DNA of 64,000 nt from NCBI RefSeq assembly GCF_003053845.1, contig NZ_QAYG01000004.1, forward strand, positions 186,001 to 250,000, given 5' to 3'. The translations under genes and the position numbers were made by a program. Under the pieces are notes generated by a model. That model was not told where the DNA came from. It did not search any database and saw only the letters and a list, made by a program, of their open reading frames with translations. This DNA comes from Breoghania corrubedonensis. GTDB taxonomy: Bacteria > Pseudomonadota > Alphaproteobacteria > Rhizobiales > Stappiaceae. Of this stretch, positions 55,428-62,263 are shown piece after piece (position 1 is the stretch's first letter; each line of letters begins with the position of its first letter).

Positions 55428-56123
55428 CTATAGAGAGCCGACGATTGTGGCTGTTATCGAGGATGTGACTTCCTGCCCCCCGCGGGGGAAGACTATCATA
55501 CCAGCAATAGCGAGCAAGATAACGCCCGAGGCGAGGTTGAGCACGATCTCGAAGCGCGTCTGTTGGACGCGACGCGCAAAATATGACGCCAGGAGCGCAT
55601 AGCCTGCCAAAATCGGGAGCTCAACCAGAACAGAGATCAAGCAAAGCGCAGCAAACTGAACCACTACGGCTCCTGAAGGATCGATGAATTGTGGAATAAT
55701 CGCCAGAAAAATAACTAGATTTTTGATGCTTGAGGCCTGAACCGTGATTCCGGCAAGCAAGCTGTTTCCGAGCTTTGTTTTATCTACGCTTGTGGTTAGA
55801 GGCCTGCCGCTTACAACATCGATCCCATTGTGCATCGCCTGAAAGGCCGCATGCAATGCTTCCCAAGCGCTCCAGGCGAGATAAGCCGCGCCTATAAATT
55901 TGATCATCAGATACAGGCTCTGCGAACCAGCGATCGCCACGCCTAGTCCGGCAGCTGAGAGAATAAAAAAGACAACGTTGACACCAAGTATCCCGGCACT
56001 CGCCACCAATCCAGCCCGAGCGCCGTGTCGCAACGATTTCGAGAGCACGAGAAAAACCGCGGGGCCTGGCGAGGCGCTCATGACAATCTCTGTGAGTGCG
56101 AAAAGGGCAAACAGTTCGATCAT
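55428..56123 (-). CDS. LysE/RhtB-family amino acid exporter
   Basis: This 231-residue inner-membrane protein has about six hydrophobic segments and the LysE-family start (FALTEIVMSASPGPAVFLVLSKSLRHGARAG in two blocks). The family exports amino acids or derivatives. ATG 56123 has GGAG 7 bases upstream; the frame is open to 56180. It is the downstream gene of the oxygenase, 62 bases apart, suggesting export of the oxygenase product. Confidence 0.9.
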   Translation of the reverse strand: MIELFALFALTEIVMSASPGPAVFLVLSKSLRHGARAGLVASAGILGVNVVFFILSAAGLGVAIAGSQSLYLMIKFIGAAYLAWSAWEALHAAFQAMHNGIDVVSGRPLTTSVDKTKLGNSLLAGITVQASSIKNLVIFLAIIPQFIDPSGAVVVQFAALCLISVLVELPILAGYALLASYFARRVQQTRFEIVLNLASGVILLAIAGMIVFPRGGQEVTSSITATIVGSL

Positions 56124-56185
56124 AGGACTCTCCCCAAAACAAGTTCGGGGCGCCGCAGTCGAAAGCGGCGCCCCCAGCAATTTGC

Positions 56186-56944
56186 CTAAGCGGCGGCCTC
56201 CACCTCGGGCGCGTAGATCGCCTCCATAGTCTCGTGCGAGATGTTGGGATCACAGAGATCCGCTTCTGAAGCATAGGTGAAGACGATAACCGTGCGTCTC
56301 GTGCCGCAATTGATTGGCGCAACCCGGTGGAGGGTAGTGTTCGCCCTCATGAGGTAGCAGGTTCCCGCCTCAAAATAGCGGCTGCGTACTTCGCGGGTTT
56401 TGAGCGTGCGTTCTAGACAGCCCTTAGGGTCGGCCTTATCCCAAGACGTGTCTGGAACGTATTCGACACGTCCCCCTTCCCACGGCGTCGGCGCTTCCAC
56501 CATCCAAATCAGAGCGAAGGTGTAATCATCCCAATGCCAGCCGTGTGTATCGCCGGGCCGCTGCTGAGAATTGATAATATATTCTTCGGGCGCATAGGGG
56601 ACTTTAAAAAGCTTCTCTCCTGCGATCCGGGATAGATACGCGCGCAACGCATCGGACTCGAAAAAATCCGTTACGGGACCGCGCTGCGCGGCGATCGTGT
56701 CTCGACCTACGCTATGATAAGCCCGCGGCGTGCCGCCAGTTACAGCAAGTTCCATCTCACGCCTCGCTGCCGAGGCCGCTAGAACGCGCAAAGCCTGTTC
56801 ATGCAGTATATTCGCTATGCCCATAGGCACGAGATGCTTCATCGCGACGATAGATTCCGCGCGAAAGCGCTCTGCGAGTAGCTCCGTGAGCTGAGCCGGG
56901 ATAAGTGCAATGTGTTCGTTCAATGCCGTCTCAAAATTTTTCAT
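56186..56944 (-). CDS. Fe(II)/2-oxoglutarate oxygenase, BesD-halogenase lineage with full triad
   Basis: This 252-residue non-haem iron enzyme has an iron site in GDTHGWHWDDYTFALIW (H137, D139) and TLHRVAP (H206). The 2-oxoglutarate-binding arginine is probably in TRRTVIVF. The sequence pattern and residue numbers resemble the amino acid halogenase BesD, which as I recall has glycine where this protein has D139. An aspartate there predicts hydroxylation rather than chlorination. ATG 56944 has GGGGAG upstream. It lies between an AraC regulator and a LysE exporter, which suggests a free amino acid substrate. Confidence 0.8.
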   Translation of the reverse strand: MKNFETALNEHIALIPAQLTELLAERFRAESIVAMKHLVPMGIANILHEQALRVLAASAARREMELAVTGGTPRAYHSVGRDTIAAQRGPVTDFFESDALRAYLSRIAGEKLFKVPYAPEEYIINSQQRPGDTHGWHWDDYTFALIWMVEAPTPWEGGRVEYVPDTSWDKADPKGCLERTLKTREVRSRYFEAGTCYLMRANTTLHRVAPINCGTRRTVIVFTYASEADLCDPNISHETMEAIYAPEVEAAA

Positions 56945-57028
56945 ATTAAGCTCCCCATGAGTTAAGCCCGCTCTCTGCGCGGGTGCGACCTTCTCTAGGA
57001 GAGCCAAAATCACTTTTCTTGGACGCGA

Positions 57029-57796
57029 TTATCCGCGCATAAAACGTGCTGGGCTAATCCCATAAGCGCGCCCAAACCATCGCGTAAGATGCGACTGATC
57101 GTAAAACCCAGTCCTATATGCAGTATCCGACGCTGAAATTCCGGTTTTCAATAATCTTCTCGCTTCCTCTATCCTTTTTACGCGCTGCCATGTAATTGGC
57201 GGAATACCTTCTGCCTTCACGAACATCCGCAACAACCCGAGTTTATCAAGTCCAAGCTCGCCAGAAATTTCATCAAGGGAAACCTGATCGGCAAGGCGCG
57301 AAAGCAAAAGTTCTTTCACACGTTTTATTCGCTTATCGCATGTATTTCTTGTAGGCAGAAACGAGTTATACGTATAGCGCGACATCGACAAATCTAAAAT
57401 CTGGTATAATTTTTCCTCAGCGATTTCATTGTTATCTCTGTCAAATACGATACTGACTAATGATACGAATTTTCTCCAAAGATCATCATCGCCAACAATC
57501 GGTTTTTCGTAAATAACAGAATTAGATGAAAGTTCTTCTTTTATAAAGAAGTCCGGTTCTAGATATATACTCAAAATACATTCTGTTCCATCACCAGATT
57601 GTATCTGCCCTGGATTATAAAGAGTTGTGAATTTCTCCGGAGCCTCCAACCGCTTTCCATCAAGAATGAGCTTTTCGTTGCCGGAAATATTACAACTTAG
57701 CACATATTCATCATGAGCATGCGCGGTGAATTTCAGACGGTCCGCCCAAATAACGGCAATTTCGAAATTACGACCTACAATTCTACGCGTTTTCAT
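57029..57796 (-). CDS. AraC-family transcriptional regulator
   Basis: This 255-residue regulator has an N-terminal cupin-like ligand domain (residues 1-140; FTAHAHDEYVLSCN) and a C-terminal pair of helix-turn-helix motifs (VSLDEISGELGLDKLGLLRM and ASDTAYRTGFYDQSHLTRWF) ending in the family's YGISPARF. It heads the leftward set with the oxygenase and LysE genes, which it probably controls. GC content is clearly lower than in the core genome, a sign of transfer. Confidence 0.9.
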   Translation of the reverse strand: MKTRRIVGRNFEIAVIWADRLKFTAHAHDEYVLSCNISGNEKLILDGKRLEAPEKFTTLYNPGQIQSGDGTECILSIYLEPDFFIKEELSSNSVIYEKPIVGDDDLWRKFVSLVSIVFDRDNNEIAEEKLYQILDLSMSRYTYNSFLPTRNTCDKRIKRVKELLLSRLADQVSLDEISGELGLDKLGLLRMFVKAEGIPPITWQRVKRIEEARRLLKTGISASDTAYRTGFYDQSHLTRWFGRAYGISPARFMRG

Positions 57797-57948
57797 CCCT
57801 CCTCTTGCCTGCCCCCCTGCTTTTGCTATTGCTCGCTAGATGGTTAAGCCATCACATGTCGCGTGCATGAAATTGCGTCCAAGACCGGAGCCAGCGTCGC
57901 GCATATTATCACAAAGCCTCGAAAACCCCCTACGGAAGGACCGATAGG

Positions 57949-58137
57949 ATGACGGACGAGGAGCTTAGTTTATTGCGCGACCCGCAAGCAGAAGCGGACG
58001 CCATTCTGGATCATTTAAGCGCATGTTTGATTTTGCTTCAGGCTCACCCTCGCGGCGAATTGTATGAAGCCGTCGAACGAGCATGGCGGATCGCTGATGC
58101 CAATACTACCGGATCAGTTGCGGGTCGCCATCATTAG
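57949..58137 (+). CDS. Small hypothetical protein
   Basis: This 62-residue acidic helical protein has no recognised motif. GAAGGA lies 8 bases before the ATG, supporting expression. It is the first of four small genes in the same direction (57949-59085) in which short helical products repeat; they may form one unit. Confidence 0.5.
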   Translation: MTDEELSLLRDPQAEADAILDHLSACLILLQAHPRGELYEAVERAWRIADANTTGSVAGRHH

Positions 58138-58173
58138 CTGCCTAAAGCCGACCAATTTTCAATAGGTGCAATA

Positions 58174-58395
58174 ATGTCAGAGCTGGATAGCCACGTTGCG
58201 GAACGTTATAGTGAGTTTGTCGCTCATATGACGCGCGAGTTCGAGCGTGACGGCAAGGATTTCTTGGCCTATTTGTTATCTCTTGCTCAACTAGAGATCG
58301 AGAATGCTTATGAGCTCGGTCGCAGCCACAAAGGAATGGAGAGCAGAAAGAGGGCGTCTGGTAGCGTGAGCATGCCGCACAGTGACAAAAAGTAG
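58174..58395 (+). CDS. Small hypothetical protein
   Basis: This 73-residue helical protein has a charged basic C terminus (MESRKRASG). No clear ribosome-binding site is visible, so it may rely on the gene 36 bases upstream. No family recognised. Confidence 0.45.
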   Translation: MSELDSHVAERYSEFVAHMTREFERDGKDFLAYLLSLAQLEIENAYELGRSHKGMESRKRASGSVSMPHSDKK

Positions 58396-58438
58396 CCGTC
58401 CGATTATACTGAACTCCGTATTTATCGGAGTTAGAGAG

Positions 58439-58702
58439 ATGAACGGATCAATTTTAGAAGTTGATTTTTGTATCAGATATTTTGAACGGACGAATACCCC
58501 GACCCCGAAAGTCGGATTGAAAGCTAGACGCGAGATCTTTGCTTTAGCGCAAGAGGCTGCTACGCAAGCGGATGCTCATCTGCTCCTGAACCAGATGGAC
58601 GAATATGATCGCGCGCTGATTGAGCGGAAAGGTGCCGAGAGCCTTGTGCTGATTCGTCGGACTGCGCGCGCGATACTCGCGCGTTTGTATGCTGGGCAGT
58701 GA
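58439..58702 (+). CDS. Small hypothetical protein
   Basis: This 87-residue protein is mixed then helical and has no recognised domain. ATG 58439, with GGAG 8 bases upstream, is preferred to the earlier in-frame start at 58382, which overlaps the previous gene. The stop is followed within 6 bases by a perfect palindrome. Confidence 0.5.
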   Translation: MNGSILEVDFCIRYFERTNTPTPKVGLKARREIFALAQEAATQADAHLLLNQMDEYDRALIERKGAESLVLIRRTARAILARLYAGQ

Positions 58703-58707
58703 AAAGA

Positions 58708-58733
58708 TATCCCCGGGAGCGCTCCCGGGGATA
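58708..58733. terminator. 26-bp perfect GC-rich palindrome
   Basis: TATCCCCGGGAGC followed by its exact complement forms a 26-bp palindrome with no spacer, 6 bases after a small gene. There is no T-run. It could act as a terminator-like structure or a protein-binding site. Confidence 0.4.
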
Positions 58734-58782
58734 CGCTATTCGGGAGGAAGATAATCTGCGAGAATAGTGGAGAGGGCAGAAT

Positions 58783-59085
58783 ATGAAGGGCACCCGATGC
58801 AATTTCGACGCAGAGATCAATGCTGCGCTAGAGCGCTTTCGAGCTGAAGATCCTGCTATCGCCGGATTGCTAGAACTGGTTGCTGCCGACAGAGCGAATG
58901 TCGCCGTGGTTCTGGAACAATTGGGCTATCTGAGTAGCCCACCTGACAGCCCAGCACCCAAAGATGCCCCTTTTCTTTCAGCATGGGAAAATCTCACCGA
59001 TGCCGTTGGGGCTTTGGTTAACTATTGCGTTCGAAGTGAGATTTCGCCGCCCCCTCAGACCCTAGAGAATAGGGATTACGAGTAA
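58783..59085 (+). CDS. Small hypothetical protein
   Basis: This 100-residue helical, acidic protein has no recognised motif. GAGAGG lies 7 bases before the ATG. It is the last of the group of four small genes and is followed by a long gene-poor stretch. Confidence 0.5.
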   Translation: MKGTRCNFDAEINAALERFRAEDPAIAGLLELVAADRANVAVVLEQLGYLSSPPDSPAPKDAPFLSAWENLTDAVGALVNYCVRSEISPPPQTLENRDYE

Positions 59086-59673
59086 AAACCTCGAGCGCCT
59101 TGCCGCGTAAATTTTCTTTATCTCAATTATATAGAGCATTAAGTCTACTCAAAACTACGAAAAATCACTGAATATAGTATTATATGCAGCTTCCATGAAG
59201 CTGAGTGCAGAAGGTGCGACAGCGTTTTACTGGACGGTGTTGATCGAACCGATCCAATAGCCATCTCTCTCAATTCACCGGACAGGTAAGTGATGGTGGC
59301 AGGTCACCCAAACTATGCGGTCCGGTGGCAATGACCTGGTCGCGCCCGTGCTGATGACGAGGTTCTCATTGTGGATGAGCATGATGACCTGCCGGTTAGG
59401 TGTCCCCCTCAACGATCGGCCCACCACGGAGCAGATGCTCGGTTCCGGGCTCTGGCTTCACCGCCTCAGTGGCCCAGACAATATAGCTCCGGCATCCTGG
59501 ACGACTCTTTGTGGTCCGCATCTATCGACCGCATCAAGGATTCGAGCCGCATCAATGGTTGCGTCATCGGGAACCCAAAACTGCTGATCATCTGAAAGAT
59601 CGCCGGCTCCGCTTATTTTGATCCCCTCATCGCCCGAATAAGTGAGGCGTATGCTCTCAATTCACGATCGCGT
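59086..59673. other. Gene-poor stretch
   Basis: No gene is supported. The first 130 bases are AT-rich; the remainder has higher GC with short frames (59315-59587) lacking any recognised motif or ribosome-binding site. Confidence 0.45.
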
Positions 59674-59745
59674 CGTTAAAATTTTCCAGCGTTAATAGTT
59701 CGCCGGTGATTTTGCCCGAGAACGGCGTTACCGCAATTTTCGAGC
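59674..59745. repeat. Short repeats resembling transposon-end motifs
   Basis: CGTTA occurs at 59674, 59690 and 59726, and ATTTTCCAG, ATTTTGCCCGAG and ATTTTCGAG follow the same spacing pattern loosely. Repeated short sites near Tn7-like genes can be transposase-binding sites, but the match between copies is weak. Confidence 0.25.
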
Positions 59746-59752
59746 AGAACAG

Positions 59753-60301
59753 ATGACCGCCCGCCAAACTCTCTTTGTCCTTGATACAGATATCATCAAC
59801 GCGTTCGCCAAGGACTCAGCCAGCCAGCCTGCCCAGCTTCGCACCAGGATTCGGCAGATCCCTTCTTGCACGTTGGCACTCCATGCTGGGGCGATCATCG
59901 AAGCCGAGCGAGGGAGCGCCAAGGTTCATGGAACCAATTCAAAGAAAGCTGAACGACTAAAAATCCGGCTTGAGCAACTGTTGGCGAGCGACATCCGTTT
60001 CCTCCCTCTGACCGCTCATGCCTCGCGAGACTACGCTGAAATGACGACCGTGCCGGCCCTGTCACATTTTTGGGTGACGCCACTCGGAACAAGGCGCCCT
60101 CATCCATGCCAGGATCTTTCAATCGCGGCCACGGCGATTGCGCATGCGACTACAGTCGTGACGCGAAACACCGCTGATTTCGCATCGATAGATCAGTACT
60201 TTTCCTTACCCGGGCTTCTCAACCCCATTGATGATGCCCCTACGTTGGCACTGCCTGCCGCGCCGCCGATATCGCGACCGATTTCGGTCTGGATGCACTG
60301 A
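59753..60301 (+). CDS. PIN-domain protein (VapC-like)
   Basis: This 182-residue protein has a PIN-type ribonuclease fold. Acidic residues lie in FVLDTDIINAF (near residue 10), GAIIEAERG (near 48) and PCQDLSIAATAIA (near 120), followed by VVTRNTADF typical of VapC toxins. No antitoxin-sized gene with an AbrB, Phd or ribbon-helix-helix motif precedes it. It is either an orphan toxin or has an unusual partner. The C-terminal 25 residues are a proline-rich extension. Confidence 0.75.
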   Translation: MTARQTLFVLDTDIINAFAKDSASQPAQLRTRIRQIPSCTLALHAGAIIEAERGSAKVHGTNSKKAERLKIRLEQLLASDIRFLPLTAHASRDYAEMTTVPALSHFWVTPLGTRRPHPCQDLSIAATAIAHATTVVTRNTADFASIDQYFSLPGLLNPIDDAPTLALPAAPPISRPISVWMH

Positions 60302-60553
60302 GCCACCACAACTGAACAATGCGCGACAGTTCACACAACTGCACCTTGAGTGCGGCTGCGAGCTCATGCGCGCGTTCGAACACATCCACTTCTAACGCTG
60401 GAGACCCTCCAATGGACGACTGCGCCCATTTCAACTCGCCTCTCCCCCACAGCATGTAGCTCCGGGCTCGAATAGGTGCGGACCGCTCTTCCCGGCCCCG
60501 CATCCAGTTTTCTCACGCTGCATCGGCATCGCTGCCGACCCAAGGAGCACAAC

Positions 60554-60880
60554 ATGCCAACCATGACGCTCAACTCCGACCTCACGTATGCGATTGAAGC
60601 CAAACACTTCAGGCGGCTTGCCGCCGACCTGTCGCACCTGAATGAACACCGCCAGCCCCCTTCCCTTTTGAGACTGGCACCAACCATCGAAGCGTGGTCG
60701 ACCACGCTGGTACCGCAAGCGGCGCTCATCGGCAGCATCTCAGACGTCGCGATCCTCGAGCCCCTTTTCGCGCTCTCTCTTAATGATGGTTGGGCTCGCC
60801 TGGCATCAGGCTGGGCGAACCTCGGCTCGCATGTGGACGATCTGGCAGGCGCCGAAGGTGACGGAGGGAACCACAGATGA
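60554..60880 (+). CDS. Small protein, DUF6634-like
   Basis: This 108-residue protein is related to the next gene. Both share a pattern of aP-x(2-3)-W, an ALxGS region and a C-terminal W/ARxxSxWxxLG-like block (here GWARLASGWANLGS). I recall this pattern from the DUF6634 family in alphaproteobacterial accessory regions; function unknown. AGGAG lies 6 bases before ATG 60554; the frame is open to 60476. The 252 bases before it (60302-60553) hold no gene. Confidence 0.6.
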   Translation: MPTMTLNSDLTYAIEAKHFRRLAADLSHLNEHRQPPSLLRLAPTIEAWSTTLVPQAALIGSISDVAILEPLFALSLNDGWARLASGWANLGSHVDDLAGAEGDGGNHR

Positions 60881-61209
60881 TCCCCTTCGACATGAACGGC
60901 CAATTCGACCGAGAAAAGCTGTCACGAGAAATCGACAACCTCAAACGCCTCGTCTCCGATCTGGAACGTATCCGCGACGGCATCTATCCGGACGCAAGAA
61001 CGCTCAGGTCGTCCCCTGCGCTTAATGACTGGCGCTTGACGTTTCGGCACACCCCCGCCCTTTCTGGATCCGTCAGGGACCACCCTCGCCTCCCCGACGC
61101 TGACGAGATCATCACGTCCGAGGTCCACATCATTGCCCCCGCTCTCGGTCTCGCACGGACGCGGAGCCGCTGGTACCGCCTGGAACAACGGGCAGCCAAG
61201 CGCATCTGA
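60877..61209 (+). CDS. Small protein, DUF6634-like paralogue
   Basis: This 110-residue protein has an N-terminal helix (EIDNLKRLVSDLERIRDG). It then has the shared block SSPALNDWRLTF, ALSGSVRDHPRLPD and the C-terminal LGLARTRSRWYRLEQRA. The start overlaps the previous stop (ATGA). The pair lies just upstream of the transposase genes and may be transposon cargo. The next 216 bases (61210-61425) hold no gene. Confidence 0.65.
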   Translation: MIPFDMNGQFDREKLSREIDNLKRLVSDLERIRDGIYPDARTLRSSPALNDWRLTFRHTPALSGSVRDHPRLPDADEIITSEVHIIAPALGLARTRSRWYRLEQRAAKRI

Positions 61210-61425
61210 TGTCCGATGCTACGCATCTGTCTTCATCAATGGCCGCGGAGCCCCCTACTCCTAGTAACAGTCGCCTCGCGTTTCCTGGCGACCACGGAAA
61301 CATTCCGTCGGTCCCTGCAACCTGAAATCTTGACGGTCGGCTAAAGCCCGTAACCGAGCCCAGTCTAGCGAGATCCATTCTCGAGCTTGCGCGCCTCTTG
61401 GCGTCGCAGAACGAAGAGTCATGTC

Positions 61426-62262
61426 ATGAGCAACGATAAAACCAAACGAATTCTGGAAATCCTCAACGGGTACGACTGTTCAAAACAGCAAATCGCCAAT
61501 ATTCCCGCCGCCAAATCGCCCGACAAAGTCAGGAGGAAGGAGGTGCTGGGCGGCGTTGATAGACGGAGTGAGTATATATCGGGCTTCCCGGCACATCGAA
61601 GCAGTGTGGCGGGCCTTTGGATTCCACCATCGAAATCTCGTGCGAGCCGATTACCAGCCGCTCGCTCCAGGAGTTCTTGTCGAGGGTACATCGTCAACCC
61701 TCGAACCAACAGGGAACTGGTTTACGAGAGCTCTCTTGAAGCTGACTTGCTCTACATCCTCCTGGTTCACCGAGACGTCGATGACATCCACGATCAGCCT
61801 CCGGCGGTCTCATATGTCGATGATGAGGCCAAGCGTCGCAAACACACGTTCGATTTCCGGGTTCATCTACATGATGGCCGGAAAATCGCGATTGCGGTTA
61901 AGCCCGAACGTCGGGTCCGCAGCAGTGGCATCGAGCGCACACTGGAGTTGATCAGGCAACAGGTGACGGACTTTGCCGACCAGTATCAGCTCCGCACCGA
62001 GAGATCCATCACAGTAGATCGAAGCTACAACGCGAAGCTGACTTTCCGTGCTCGAAAGATGCGGGACACAACAGCCGACGAGAAAATCTTGCGGATGATC
62101 AACAAGTGTCAAGGCGCTCTGACCATCCGTGCGCTGCTCGAACACGCGTCACTGAACAGTCACGACTTCAATGCCGTCGTCAATCTCATCGGCGACGGCG
62201 CTCTCAAACACGTTTCATCCGGCCGCATCACAAGAGATAGCTTCGTTCGGAAAGGGCTCTGA
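61426..62262 (+). CDS. TnsA-like transposon endonuclease
   Basis: This 278-residue protein resembles the TnsA subunit that cuts the 5' ends in Tn7-like transposition. Residues 70-160 hold the restriction-enzyme-like core: RLPAARSRSSCRGY, the acidic ESSLEADLLY (E101/E105), D143 in HTFDFRVHL and K159 in IAIAVKP. A C-terminal helical region (190-275) could contact the partner transposase. ATG 61426 is preferred; TTG 61387 adds 13 residues. The downstream integrase-type gene starts 1 base after the stop, as in tnsA-tnsB pairs. Confidence 0.75.
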   Translation: MSNDKTKRILEILNGYDCSKQQIANIPAAKSPDKVRRKEVLGGVDRRSEYISGFPAHRSSVAGLWIPPSKSRASRLPAARSRSSCRGYIVNPRTNRELVYESSLEADLLYILLVHRDVDDIHDQPPAVSYVDDEAKRRKHTFDFRVHLHDGRKIAIAVKPERRVRSSGIERTLELIRQQVTDFADQYQLRTERSITVDRSYNAKLTFRARKMRDTTADEKILRMINKCQGALTIRALLEHASLNSHDFNAVVNLIGDGALKHVSSGRITRDSFVRKGL

Positions 62263-62263
62263 C

